Assembly: GCA_942486035.1 (NCBI GenBank)
Contig: CALNXK010000037.1
Span: 3,041,001 to 3,105,000 of the forward strand
Direction of reading: 5' to 3'
DNA length: 64,000 nucleotides
From: Porites lobata
Lineage: Eukaryota; Cnidaria; Anthozoa; Scleractinia; Poritidae
The notes beneath the pieces were generated by a model, which saw only the letters and a program-made list of their open reading frames with translations, ran no database searches and was not told where the DNA came from. The position numbers and the translations under genes were made by a program. Shown here piece after piece: positions 46,996-58,377 of the stretch (position 1 is its first letter; every line of letters begins with the position of its first letter).

Positions 46996-47774
46996 GCTAG
47001 GGGCCCTTCTCAAGTTAGCAGAGTTCCACAGCCAAAAGGTGAAATAACAGAGAGCTTCAATGAGTCGATTGTTTCAAGCCGAGTTGTGTCATGGTGGAGA
47101 GAAATCCCAGGCAGTTCATTAGTTGGCGCGGAGTCCGATCAGCAACAGAAGAAAAGCAAGAAATTCAAACACATAATATATGGAAAAAACATGTTCCCTT
47201 TTCCTACTATTTTCTAGTAAATAGAATTACAGGGAGAGTAGTCAGGGGATTTTTAAAAAGAGCAGCAAAAAACTATGTGTATGTAATTTTTCTGACGTAT
47301 CTTAAAACTACGGTAAGCCCAGTTCTAAGATTTCCAAATCAAATGCGAACAAATTCAACCTGAGCCGAACCACACGCCACGACAAATACTTGCTTGACAA
47401 CGGTTTACAACAGGTTACTTTTGATTTAAACATTCCCGTTGGTCTTCTTCATTCTAGACATTTTCGAGTCGGAAAGGTTGGTTTTGTTACGTATTAAGGA
47501 ATTTGTTTCCGCAAGGTTCAACGCTTGGTTATTGACATGATTCTTACTGAAAAGAAGGCACTCATCAGTGAGAGTCAAATAAACGAGTTTCTTCAGTTTT
47601 TATGTTAACCTACCACTGCACCTCGATAAAACCTTTTGACTGAAAAAACCAATGTCACCATCATTCTTTTTTTCAAGCATTTCAGACTTTTAAGATAAAA
47701 ATCAACAGGATTTCCCAACATCGACCAAAATACTATGACCTACTAACCAAAGAAGTGCTACAAAAAAAAAAACT
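46996..47774. other. Convergent 3' spacer between PC-esterase B and trehalase
   Basis: Holds the two 3' UTRs. No coding exon or clear repeat was seen. Confidence 0.5.
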
Positions 47775-49577
47775 TTACGCGCGAAAGCCTTGAAAAACAA
47801 ACCAAAAGATACCCAATAAAACATTGCAAATTAAAAGAGTAATAGACTTTTCTAGGAAACAGCCTTCAGATCTGATTTCCGATTCGACGGTGCTTTTTAG
47901 ATAGGGCTCTTCTCCGCTTGTCAGTTGGTCGGGGTAGCGATGTAACAAATCAAGAACTACTCCATTGGTCCAGCCAAAGCCAACCTGGATCGTATACTCA
48001 CCCCCTCCCCCTGGGGCACCATGCACGCTAACATTGTACTTCTCAAACATGTGTCCCGTCGTGGCCCAAGCCTTGTAGGTTGTCGTAATCCATTTCTGGC
48101 CGAAATTAAAGGCTTCCTGCCTTACTTCTTTACTGGTAGACTGAGCAAGACCGGCTATCAGCATATGCTGTAGCGGGGGCCACGCATTTGGGAAATCCCA
48201 CTGCTGTCCGGAGGCGAAAAGGGAAGTCGGAAATCCCCCAGGGAAACTGAGAACCTGCACGCGCTTGAGTGTACGGAGTACATCTTTCTCTCGGGTCTCG
48301 TCTCCCTGGTGAACTCCAGCCCAAAGTGGAACAACACTTGCGGCGTAGAAATCTTCCTGCTTGCTTTTCAACTGACGATCGTAATCAAGCCATATCTTTC
48401 TTCTTTCATCCCAAAGAACAGCTTCAATGGCCACTCGACGAGCTTCTGCGTAATTTTTATATTCGTCTGCCTTTTGCTTACTACCCGCGAGGCGCGAGAA
48501 TTTCTCTAGAAGCTTTTCGCAGTAGAATAGAACACTGTTCAAATCCGTTGGTACTATCTGGCGTGTCCGCATGCTGCTCATTGATCCCTTCCCGGGACCC
48601 GTGCCGTTATACCATCGGGTTGAAAAATCCCACCCACTCTCAGCTGCAGAAGCTATGTCTTGGTACAGAGTCGGTTTATCAGCGTCTGATACTGTCTGAG
48701 CTGTGTGAACATCTTCATAGTAAGACTCCGGTCTTGGAGTATCCATATCAGCGGCGTAAATAGACAGGCTGTACTTCCTGCCTGGGGACATCTCTATTTC
48801 AACCGTGCGGTGTTGTCTCCAAAATTGGTATTCTTTCTCCAGATCATTTAGAACTGATTTAACGTAGTCGGTATCACCAGTGTGTTCAAGGTACAATTCT
48901 ACGATAGGGATCAGAAAAGGAGGTTGGCTCCGATTCGTGTAATAAATTCGTCCACCGTTTGGGACAAAACCGTAAGTTTTCACCAAATGGATAAAGTTGT
49001 CAATCATTCCTTTGACCGTGTCCTTCATGCCGCATATTAGCAAACCCCGGACGACCCAGTACGAGTCCCAGTAGTAATACTCCCGAAACCTTCCGCCCGG
49101 AACGATAAATGGATTCGGAACCACAATAAGAGATGATCGTGCAGGATCTTTTCTTGCTTCATGGCTGATATTTCTTCCGAGTTTCTTCCACAGTCCATTA
49201 AGCTTTAAGGCGAAATTCCTCAGATTAGCGTCTTTTATTTGATCGATCAACATGGGATATTCCACCCAGTCTGGCGGGGACCATTCCTCCAGATCATGTC
49301 CTACGGGGTGAAAATTTTCCGAAACAAATTTGATCACTTGCTCTCTTGTGAGGTTCGAAGGAAGAGCCTTGAAAGATTGCAACACAGCTTCCTCATCTTT
49401 CTGCAATCGCATGTCAACGAATGTTTTAGAATCGCTGAAAATGCGAGCCATTTGAACTTTTCGTAGAAGGTCACCCCGACAGAAGATCTTGCTACTGCAC
49501 GCTGGGTTTTCAGATTCCACGCGATTTAGAGTAAAAATGAGTTGCAGCAGGAAGAGCAAGCATTTGTATTTCTCCAT
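47775..49577 (-). CDS. TREH: Trehalase (GH37), intronless, membrane- or GPI-anchored
   Basis: Hydrolyses trehalose to two glucoses. The single exon encodes 600 aa. MEKYKCLLFLLQLIFTLNRV is a signal peptide. Both GH37 signatures are present: PGGRFREYYYWDSYW (160-174) and QWDFPNAWPP (459-468, with N where G is more usual). AESGWDFSTRW (312-322) contains the family's catalytic acid Asp317, and GHMFEKYN (508-515) the expected base Glu512. The Gly-rich GGGGEY (523-528) and GFGWTNGV (533-540) follow. The C-terminal SITLLICNVLLGIFWFVFQG is hydrophobic, either a GPI-attachment signal or a membrane anchor, so the enzyme is probably on the outer cell surface. It is transcribed away from ACBD3; start codons are about 505 bp apart. 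Confidence 0.95.
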   Translation of the reverse strand: MEKYKCLLFLLQLIFTLNRVESENPACSSKIFCRGDLLRKVQMARIFSDSKTFVDMRLQKDEEAVLQSFKALPSNLTREQVIKFVSENFHPVGHDLEEWSPPDWVEYPMLIDQIKDANLRNFALKLNGLWKKLGRNISHEARKDPARSSLIVVPNPFIVPGGRFREYYYWDSYWVVRGLLICGMKDTVKGMIDNFIHLVKTYGFVPNGGRIYYTNRSQPPFLIPIVELYLEHTGDTDYVKSVLNDLEKEYQFWRQHRTVEIEMSPGRKYSLSIYAADMDTPRPESYYEDVHTAQTVSDADKPTLYQDIASAAESGWDFSTRWYNGTGPGKGSMSSMRTRQIVPTDLNSVLFYCEKLLEKFSRLAGSKQKADEYKNYAEARRVAIEAVLWDERRKIWLDYDRQLKSKQEDFYAASVVPLWAGVHQGDETREKDVLRTLKRVQVLSFPGGFPTSLFASGQQWDFPNAWPPLQHMLIAGLAQSTSKEVRQEAFNFGQKWITTTYKAWATTGHMFEKYNVSVHGAPGGGGEYTIQVGFGWTNGVVLDLLHRYPDQLTSGEEPYLKSTVESEIRSEGCFLEKSITLLICNVLLGIFWFVFQGFRA

Positions 49578-49639
49578 CTTCTGGAGATTCTGGTCAGGAT
49601 CATACGAATCACGTGAGCCAGTAGATGAGTGTTACGAAG

Positions 49640-49716
49640 CGGATTAAGCTTCGTCACGCGTTCCTTTTCCACGTTAGTTGGGGAGGATTGTGTGACGAGT
49701 TAAAAGAACGTCTGCC
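49640..49716. mobile_element. Foldback MITE, GCCGTTTTTnGTnTCGTCACGC family, copy 4 (degenerate)
   Basis: GCTTCGTCACGCGTTCC at the left and GGATTGTGTGACGAGTTAAAA at the right retain the CGTCACGC core of the family; the outer arms have decayed. It lies in the trehalase-ACBD3 intergenic promoter region. Confidence 0.5.
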
Positions 49717-50081
49717 TGGTAGGTTAGGAGGAGACCCAAGAAATTATGAAAAAGTGCATGTAGGTAAATTACCAGACCACATGCACAGCACCCATTCTGC
49801 TCGATGTGAATTGTCCAGAAGGTGAAGGCTTTTTAGAAATGTCACGCTGTAACGCACTCTGCAAATTGAAGTTACCAAGTCAAACCGTAAAATTGATTGG
49901 ATTTTGAGAGTCTTTTGATAGATTGTAAACACACAATGTTCACTGCAGTAATCGCTAGTCATTTTTCTTGTCACTCATCTTTGCGTTTTTGCTGGTGCAC
50001 TTGATGATCTTTTATTTCCGGTTCCGCTTTCTCTGACGGTGCATGCGCAAATGTGTGTTATTGGTTCGTACTCGTGGCAAT

Positions 50082-53000
50082 ATGGCGGACGCTGAACGTA
50101 GCAGTGAAATTGCCGAAAATTCTCACGAGTTGACCATTACTGAAGAACAGAATACCTCTATCGAGGAAAACGAAAAACCAGAGAAAGAACCTAGAGAAGA
50201 ACCTTATAATTACGGGTATTCGTTACCGGAATATTACAAACTTTGCCTGCAGTATTACCACAAAGGTACGTGTCACTTCATCACGGTTTCAATTCTTTCC
50301 TAAAAATTTCAAATAGTTTTTACTTTATCCTGATGACTTGAGTTTTTCGTGGAGTATTTCCGCTACCTTTTCGTTACAGAAATTTATGATGATTTTGTCT
50401 GGTAAAAATTTGATTGCTTAAAAACTTCCTATTGGATTTGCATTGCAAGACCACAGATTTGATTATGTTTTATCTGTCACTCATTAGTATTATACAGTAC
50501 TTCACCAAATCAGTTTAGGCTACTGGATATTTCTTTTGGAATGCAAAGACAAGATAGTATTTTGTGATATTGCATCTGAGAAATACAAAATCACCTTGCT
50601 CTGTTACAAAACTGATTTGTTTGTACTTGAAGAAGGAAAACTATATGTTTGACTGTATGTTTTGTATTTTATGACATAACATTGTACACTGTTTTAGGAG
50701 TATCCCTATTTAAGTATAACTTGATCAAACTGTAACATGAATTATAAACCACTAACTGGCATGGGGCAAACTAGTTACAGCAGGGGTATTTTGCAGAGCA
50801 CTGAATGCAGAATGCCGAATACCAAATGACTCTGAAGTTAGTGATGAGGGTTAGGAAACTGAGTGAATCAGGTTCCATTTGGAGTCATTATACCGGGAAA
50901 ATTGACCTCAAACTTGATTCACTCAGTTTCCTAACCCTAATCACTAAACTTCAGAGCATTTGGCGTTCTGCATTCTACATTCTGCATTCAGCATTATGCT
51001 GAATCAGTTAGCCCAAGAAAACAGCTGACTGGACATTTTATGATGCCACTGCTGGTTTCCCTGTGAAATGATGTCTGGGGAATGATTACAGAGATAGGCC
51101 ATTTCCAGGTTCCAAAAACCCTAACTTTCAGAACAAGGCTAAGTACAAAACGTTTCTTGGAATAATGAGTTTCATTATCCATGGCTTTGCACTTAGCCTG
51201 GCTTTGAAACAGAGGCTAGGGCCAACCTGGAAGTGACCTAATTCCATACAGTAAGATTGGGCTAGTACTAGTCTTTTGATTGGTTGAAGCAAATTTTGAG
51301 CCAATCAGAAGCACAACCCAGACCTGGGTAGTGACCATATCATCAGTGGTGGCATCATGAAATGTTAGCTGTTTTTTCAGACTACAAACCAGTTGAAATC
51401 CTTAAAACGTATTTAAAATCATAATCTGTGAGCACTAACAAACATGTGGCCAAAATTAAATTTCATGCATCTGCGGTAGCAGCGGACACGTAGAAAATTA
51501 ATTACTACGATATTTGGTAGAAATCTTATCAATTTGCATGTCTGTACAACATATTTGACACTTTAATATCTCGGCTATTGGAGCTATTTACTCGCCGTAA
51601 ACTTGCAATTAATTTTATCTTAAAACTTCCTCACTGAAACGTGCAAACAACGTCCCAAAACTGCCAGACATAGACTATGTTGCGAGAAACGGGGCACTAG
51701 CTGTGATGTTAAAGGCTTTGCTTTTGGTTCATTTCTGGAGCGTATTGTTGTTGAAAGAGCAAACATTGACCTCTGTTAGAAAAATGTTAAAAACGCTGGT
51801 CTGATCAGCACAGATGCAATTGAGTTCTAGGGAAATTTGCCCTGAAAAACCACAAAATCAGCCTCTTTTTGGCGATTTTACTCAGCGAAATTTGCCCTTA
51901 AAATTCCCACAAAATCAGCCAGTTTTTTCACGAATTTGTCCTTAAAATCCTGACTTTTTTTTCTGCGACCTATCAGAAGCCCTGGCTCATACTTGTAAAT
52001 ACTGTATAATAAACTGTCCCTTTAGAGATACATGTACACCATTTCTTTTTATGGGTACAGTTGAGTCACCTGTTGCGTAGCTGTAAATACAAGTATACAG
52101 ATTGCCTCTTACCCTGAAGAAATGAGTAGGCCACCAGGTAGAACAGTAATACCATTATCACATGTGGGAAATAATGGTCCTCTTCAGTATAACGAGGCAA
52201 ACATGTTCACCTACCTGTACCTGTAGGCAGAAACGGTGCGTCTTAAGGTCACTAATAAGCTGTAATTTATGGCCATTGTCTGTCATAAATAGTTATACAG
52301 CTTACAATACAGGGAGTAAGCAACTACTATGTATTTTGTTATTACTTGAATTTACTTAAAATTAGTAATGTGTGGTAACTTGTCACAGTTGCCCCAGTAC
52401 TGTTTCTTAAATTCTTGAATCATCCTTTCTTTGTAGAAAAACAAATAATAAAGCTAACATATGATGAGAAAGTTCAGTTGACAGCATATTGGAAGCAAAT
52501 TTCTAGTGGAGCTTATGATCCTGAAAAATACCCTGATGTTGGCTATTTTGATGTTATTGGTAATGATAGAAGGTAATAATTATTGATTTCTTTTCCAGTC
52601 AGTACAATCAACCTGATTAGTTTCAAATTAAGGTCCTCTTGGATATTTGTTATGTCATCAGTCCTATTGTTTTTTAACCCATTCGCCCCTGAACCACCCG
52701 TAACCGCCCGTGCGGATCCAGGCCCTTTCTACCCTTTGTGACGTCATCAGTTTTAACGGTCAAGGACAACTTTCTTCACTAACTTGTGCAGAGGGAAGAG
52801 ATCTTTCAAACCATACCAGAATGAGCGCAATTCAGTCAAGGACACCGGAGAAAGAAGCAAAAAACCATGTGACATTGACCTGAAAATCTCCATGAAAATC
52901 TTGTTCCATTACCCACCTACCTTTCCTTTGACCTAATCCTAAGGTCCTCGAAATTTTGCTTTCTGCGCATGCCCGAACTTCGCAAGCTGATATTTTGCAT

Positions 53001-56000
53001 CTGGATCAGAAGGCCGTGAAGTGTACGACCTGTAAACCGGTTTGTGGTAAGTTTTAGCTCTTTATAGCACGACAGTGACCAGAAAACCACTCGACTAGCT
53101 TCAAAACGCGTTTTTCGGCAAAATCTCCAGGAGCGAATGGGTTAAAGTACACATAGAATACTGGATAGAAAGTGCACACGTACAGTCTTTATATGAGTTG
53201 TTGACGCATCTATCATTGAAAGAATGAGCACAGTGAATGGGTGAGATTTCTGATACAAAACAACGAGTGCACAAATACCATACAAAGCACTTTTTTGTGG
53301 TATGGTGTTTATTATATTGAGACATACATGTATCATTTTTTTCACATGCAGAAAATACTGTTGACCCCTCTAATATTAGCTAGAACTCATTTGCATATGA
53401 AAATTTACAATGTTTTCAGTGAGAATATCTCAGTATCTAAAACAGTAGTTATGTATCTCACTTTGCTATGCAAATGTTTAGTTATAACTGTAAGTTACAG
53501 ATGTTTTCAATGTATTTTTTGGCTGCTGTCATTGGTCGAAGCTATTACAGTCTGATCTGTGACTAACCAGATACAATCATGGCAAAATTAGGAATTTAAA
53601 TAACTCTTGTACATGTGGGTAGAAGTCTGACAAAGCAGGTTAAAGTAGGTGGCAATAATGCAAAAACAGAAAGCTTTCAGTTGTTAATCATAGCAAAATG
53701 CCACAGCTCCAATATGTGTTGGGTCTTCTTAAAAGCCGTGCAAAATGGGACCTATATTGTATCCTTTTATTGATATCCTCTGAGTAACTTTTTGTGAACA
53801 TTCAATAATAGGAGAGCTTGGGAGAGTCTAGGGACCATGCAGCCAAGAGAAGCTATGAAAAAGTTTTGTTCTTTGCTGGGTACATGCTCACCTGAGTTGG
53901 GACCCTGGATGGAAGCACAGCAGAAAGAAAAAGAAGAGAAGGAAAGACTGAGAAGAGAGGAAGAGGAAAGGTTAAGAAGAGAAGCAGAAGAAGAAGCAGA
54001 ACGTGAAAGACAGAGATTATTAGCAGAAGAAATGAGGAGACAAGCTGAAGAAGAAGAAAGGTAAGTTCCATACTGCAATGCTTGTTTTGCTTTCACTCCC
54101 ACAGCCAAGTATTGTAGGCCTAAAGTACCTGAACATGTAACTTTTGAGTGGACAGTACAGTGTGAAACTTTAATTTTTGTATTTCATCTGTTTTAGTTTA
54201 GAAATGATTACTATCATTTATTATGCTTGTACTACATTGTAGTTTGTATGATTTAAGGTATACTGTTTTTGTGTGGGTTTGTCCCAAGTGTTTCATTACA
54301 TACCTGGTAAGAGGGGAGAGGAATGGGCAGTTAAATTTCTCTTCTCCCTATTTTTTCCCTATTTTTCTCCCTCCCTAATTTTTTCAGCCGTTTCTCCTTC
54401 CTCCCTGACTTTTCACCTTTCTCCCTGATAAGTCTTTTAAGAGGCTCGTTTTATTTGCTACTTCACCGCGCTGCCTCGTTTCCACGTGTCTTAAAAGAAA
54501 GTAAACATACGAAACATGTTTGTCATGTTATATCTCATTCTTCCCATACTACCTTTCGGTTTTGTCATGTAAGCTTGAAGCTTTGATGTTTACAACATTT
54601 ACTTTAACTACCGTATAAAGGTCAGAATGGTTACTCACAACTACTTGCTACTACTTACTACTACTAAATCAATCTATGCATCAGGTGTAATTCACTGAAC
54701 TTGTAGAGTTTATTTCACATTGCTGGGTGTTGATTCTTCTGGTGTTTCAGCGTTAGGTCATAAACCATGCAGCATTAATTTAGTCTTATACTACTACTTC
54801 TACTAGTACTACTAATAATAATAAACAAGGAAGGAGACTTATGAGATTCAATTTCAAAACAATCTTCAGTAACACCATAAACTGCTTTCACATGAAAATA
54901 ACATTCACTCACCTTGATACTCAAAAAACTCCGAAAACTTCACATTCACTAAAACCGATGCTAAACAAAAGAAGTAACAAAAACCCGGAATATCACCGCT
55001 CGTCCAAGACTGGGTACAGTGTACATATGATGACCTCACAAGACTCACAAGGGGAGGGCAAGAAATTGCCTATACCAAAATAATTTTGCTACCCTAATCT
55101 AGACTAAACTTCTAAAACCTCTCCCTATCCTAATATGGCTATTTTCCAGAAATTACTGAGGTCAACCCTTTCTTTGGTATTAACCTGAGTTGCAGGTAAA
55201 TTTAGGTTGCTGAGATTCAATTTTTCTGATTGTCAATACCTGGTTTTCCTGGTCTAGAGTAAAATCCTCAACCAATATGATCAGTTTCTTGGAAAAAAAT
55301 ACTCTATTCTAGACCCAAACTCTCTGATTTCTAAACCTCTATCCCAGACTAATACCCTTTCAAGTGGCACCCATCTATGGCAGGACCCTAGCCTGTGTAG
55401 CTTGGCGGTTTTGTTGAGCCTGGTGCACAAGTGGCTAAGCTGCGAGAAAAATAATTTTTCAAGTTGCTCCCGCCCCAATCTCCTCGCAGTTTCTCTGCCC
55501 TCGCCCGCCTTTATTACTTAGCGCGCCCAAGCAAAACTGCCATGCTACACAGGCTAGCAGTACCCCAGCTAGTAATTTTCCTGTCAGAATTTATGGCAGC
55601 TTGCTGCAGGACAAGTTGTCTGAAAAGAAGGCCTTGAACTTTGTTGAATTGATGTTTTTTCAGGAGAAAGCAAGAAGAAATAATGCAACAACAAGAGCGA
55701 GAGCAAATTCTTCAACAGCAACAGCAGGAACGGTTACAACAACAGCAGCATCAACAGTCTCCAGGACAACAGGTACATGTATAGTAAGGCCTCGTCCACA
55801 CTCGAATCTGGATATTTTGGAAACGGCATATTTTTTTGGACCACGAATCAGCCAACCAGTGAATCGGCCTACCCAAACCGCACCTTTTTGGAACCACTTT
55901 CCAGAGCAGTTTAAGGTCTAGTCCAGATAAATCCGGGTGAACAAATAGGCAGTTTCAAAAATGTCAAGATTTGTGTGGATGAGACTTAAGATTGTTGTCT

Positions 56001-58377
56001 CTAGAGCCTAGGTATGTATGTAACCACCCTTTCAGGGGACCTGCCATCGCTGCCTTATCTCTAAGCCTTCTGAGCCTGTTTTGAGTCAAACCCCGCTTTA
56101 CATTGTATGGGCACCTGCTTAATATGGACACCTCATTATTATGGACACCCTCTTAATACAGACACCTCATTATTATGGATGCCCGCTTAATACGGACACC
56201 TCATTATTATGGACACCCGCTTAATACGGACACCTCATTATTATGGATGCCCACTTAATACGGACACCTCATTATTATGGACACCCGCTTAATACGGACA
56301 CCTCATTATTATTTACACCCACTTAATATGGAGACCCGCTTAATACGGACGCATTATTATTATAGACACCTGCTTAATACGGACACCTCATTGATATGGA
56401 CACCCACTTAATACGGACACCTCATTATTATGGACACCCACTTAATACAGGCACCTCATTATTATGGACACCCGCTTAATACGGACACCTCATTATTACA
56501 GACTGTTTGCTTTTTCCTTGGGAAAGAAAGCCTTTACATTTTCTCTAAATTCGACCGGCTAAATATTATGGACACCCTGCTAATACAGACACTTTCTCTG
56601 CCCCCCTATGTGTCCATATTAGGGAGCTTTAGCATCGACGACGGCGACGCCAGCGAAAACGTCACTATTAAAACGAATTCTCGTTTTTTCTTTTCTTTTC
56701 GCGTTTATTCCAAATTGCTGACAATTTCAAATGCAGGCCAATGTCCTCGAGTTGGTTTCTTGGGGATCGTAATCAAGTTTAAAAAGAGAAAGAAAAATTC
56801 GTAGTCGCTTGTTTACATCCTCCATTAAACGGGAAATTAGGCATTTTCACGTCGTAGTCGTGTAGTGACGGCAAGGAAATGTACAAAAAAGCATAATGCA
56901 CGCGAAAAGTTGTGGTTTTCTTAATAAAACAATTGCTTTAACTTGTAGCCGTCGCCGTCGTCGTTGCTAAAGCTCCCTATTGACGGGGTGTGACCGTATA
57001 CACAATGAAGGAATATAGTAAAATGTTGTTGTAAATAATCTCTAAAAAATCTGCAATGTTGGGTTTCATGTGTGCAGTGCATTTTGGAGTTCCTGTGTTG
57101 TGTTCATTTGAGAGACAACACAGCTATCACTGAGAGGGTTGTTTTAAAGAGCTGGAACCAAGGATTTGTCCTGGCGATCAGAAATGTAATCCCTGGCTAC
57201 TTTGGTAGAAACATGTTACAATAACATCGTAAGACAACCTAACATCTACGGCTTCTTCAGAAAAATAATATTAATAATAATTATTATTGGAAGCCTTTTC
57301 ACCTCCGTTCTTTGTATTGGTATTGTTTTTGTAGGGAAAGAGAAATATTGTTCATGTTTATCAGAATTAATGTTTAATTCATAAGCCTGTGTAGTGTAAA
57401 GTTGAAGCTTTTATTCCTTGATTTTGCAGCCCAAAACAGTGGCAGTCAATGGTACACCTAGAATAGCACCTGCATCGCTCTGGACACGCCCCAAAGTTCA
57501 AGAGTTTATTCAACACGTCAAGTCTGATCCTAGCTCTGTGTTAGTTGTTGGGCGTGGTGAGACAATGACAGTTCGTGTACCCACACATGAGGGAGGTGAG
57601 AGTTTGTAGATAAATTGTACAATTTTGTTCTTAAATCAAAGATTTCTAAGAGGCAGCAACAAGCTGGTCTGCTTTGGGGGTTAATGTTTCTGGTGGAGGA
57701 AGGGCAGCGCTCAGTGTTGAAATTTAAGGTGCCATAAACACACAAAAGAAGTGGCCGGAACACCAGTTGCAGTTTCAGCTTCAAATTCAGTTTAATATAT
57801 GTTTGCTAGAAAAAAGAAAATCATTCAATACATTGCATACAAGAAAAAAATAATAGTTGACCGTTAAAAGCGATGTAAATTACATAAGTAAAAGAACTAG
57901 AATTGATATTTGTCTGGCCGCAAAGGCAGTAGCAAATTATGGCCGGCCCAAGTTTTTTAAACGACCACTTATAATGAAAAACCATTATTAGTTTTGATGG
58001 TTTGTTTTTGTGACACGACATCCAATTTTTGTTTAGGAACATGTCTTTTCTGGGAGTTTGCAACAGAATACTATGATCTTGGCTTCGGCGTCTGTTTTGA
58101 ATGGTCACAACCGCATACCAAGAATATAACGGTGGCAGTTAATGAATCAGATGAAGATGAATTCGCCGAAGAAGAGAAATCAACGGAAAGCGAGTCCAGT
58201 TCCCCGAAGCCGAAAATAGATGAGATACTTCCGGTTGTGCGTAGGCCTTGTAACGAAGAAGTAATAGTTGGTAGTCATATGTACCCAGGTCGTGGCGTGT
58301 ATCTACTCAAGTTTGATAATTCATATTCACTGTTTAGGTCGAAAACTTTATATTATCGTGTATATTACACTCGATAA
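50082..58377 (+). CDS. ACBD3: ACBD3/GCP60, Golgi acyl-CoA-binding and GOLD-domain scaffold
   Basis: Golgi scaffold that, by family, binds giantin and PI4KB. Six exons: 50082-50265, 52437-52572, 53812-54060, 55664-55772, 57430-57595 and 58037-58377 (phases 1, 2, 2, 0, 1), closing in frame at 394 aa; human is about 528. Order: acidic N terminus; acyl-CoA-binding domain (about 40-125) with YDEKVQLTAYWKQISSGAYD and VGYFDVIGNDRR; a highly charged Glu/Arg coiled coil (about 136-190); a Gln-rich segment (190-226) much shorter than in vertebrates; GOLD domain (about 245-394) with LWTRPKVQEF, VGRGETMTVRVPTHEG, FWEFATEYYDLGFGVCFEW and the end PGRGVYLLKFDNSYSLFRSK to YYRVYYTR. Start chosen at ATATGGCGGAC (50082); an in-frame ATG lies at 50043. 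AATAAA at 59006-59011 is a candidate poly(A) signal. Introns carry several MITEs and a minisatellite. Confidence 0.93.
50797..50999. repeat. Foldback repeat in ACBD3 intron 1
   Basis: CTCTGAAGTTAGTGATGAGG then GTTAGGAAACTGAGTGAATC at the left are mirrored by GATTCACTCAGTTTCCTAAC then CCTAATCACTAAACTTCAGA at the right, separated by about 35 bp. Outside the arms are tandem GAATGCAGAATG-type and CATTCTGCATTC-type strings, also inverted. It can form a long hairpin in the pre-mRNA. Confidence 0.75.
51105..51235. repeat. Foldback repeat family (CGAGGCTTAGTGCAAAAC), copy 2
   Basis: TTTCAGAACAAGGCTAAGTAC at the left against GCACTTAGCCTGGCTTTGAA at the right, the same arrangement as at 29757-29912. 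The copies differ at many positions, so they are old. Confidence 0.55.
52673..53146. mobile_element. MITE with TIR TTTAACCCATTCGCnCCTG
   Basis: TTTAACCCATTCGCCCCTG at the left is mirrored by CAGGAGCGAATGGGTTAAA at the right, 474 bp apart, in ACBD3 intron 2. The interior is not inverted and has no coding frame. A target duplication is not obvious beyond possible TTTAA/TTAAA overlap with the ends. Confidence 0.65.
55389..55556. mobile_element. Mutator-like foldback MITE (TIR TAGCCTGTGTAGC)
   Basis: TAGCCTGTGTAGCTTGGCGG at the left is mirrored by a CTGCCATGCTACACAGGCTA right end. The flanks are GCAGGACCC and GCAGTACCC, a 9-bp duplication with one mismatch. The same TAGCCTG end and a 9-bp duplication are seen at 11004-11091, so the two belong to one superfamily. 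Located in ACBD3 intron 3. Confidence 0.7.
56105..56515. repeat. Minisatellite, unit about 34-35 bp (GGACACCCGCTTAATACGG)
   Basis: About eleven imperfect copies of a unit containing CCGCTTAATACGGACACCTC followed by ATTATTATGGACAC stand head to tail in ACBD3 intron 4. Some units are shortened or altered. Degenerate copies continue to about 56620 and are interrupted there by a MITE. Confidence 0.85.
56621..56978. mobile_element. MITE (TIR AGGGAGCTTTAGCAnCGACG) inserted in the minisatellite
   Basis: AGGGAGCTTTAGCATCGACG followed by ACGGCGACG at the left end is mirrored by CGTCGCCGTCGTCGTTGCTA then AAGCTCCCT at the right. ATT stands directly outside both ends, a likely 3-bp target duplication. 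Left flank TGTGTCCATATT and right flank ATTGACGGGGTGTGACCG read as one interrupted minisatellite-type sequence. Confidence 0.75.

Noticed and set aside
48269..48763. 164-codon plus-strand frame opposite trehalase
   Set aside because: It lies antisense within the conserved catalytic region of trehalase and shows no family resemblance; its length is a by-product of the real gene.
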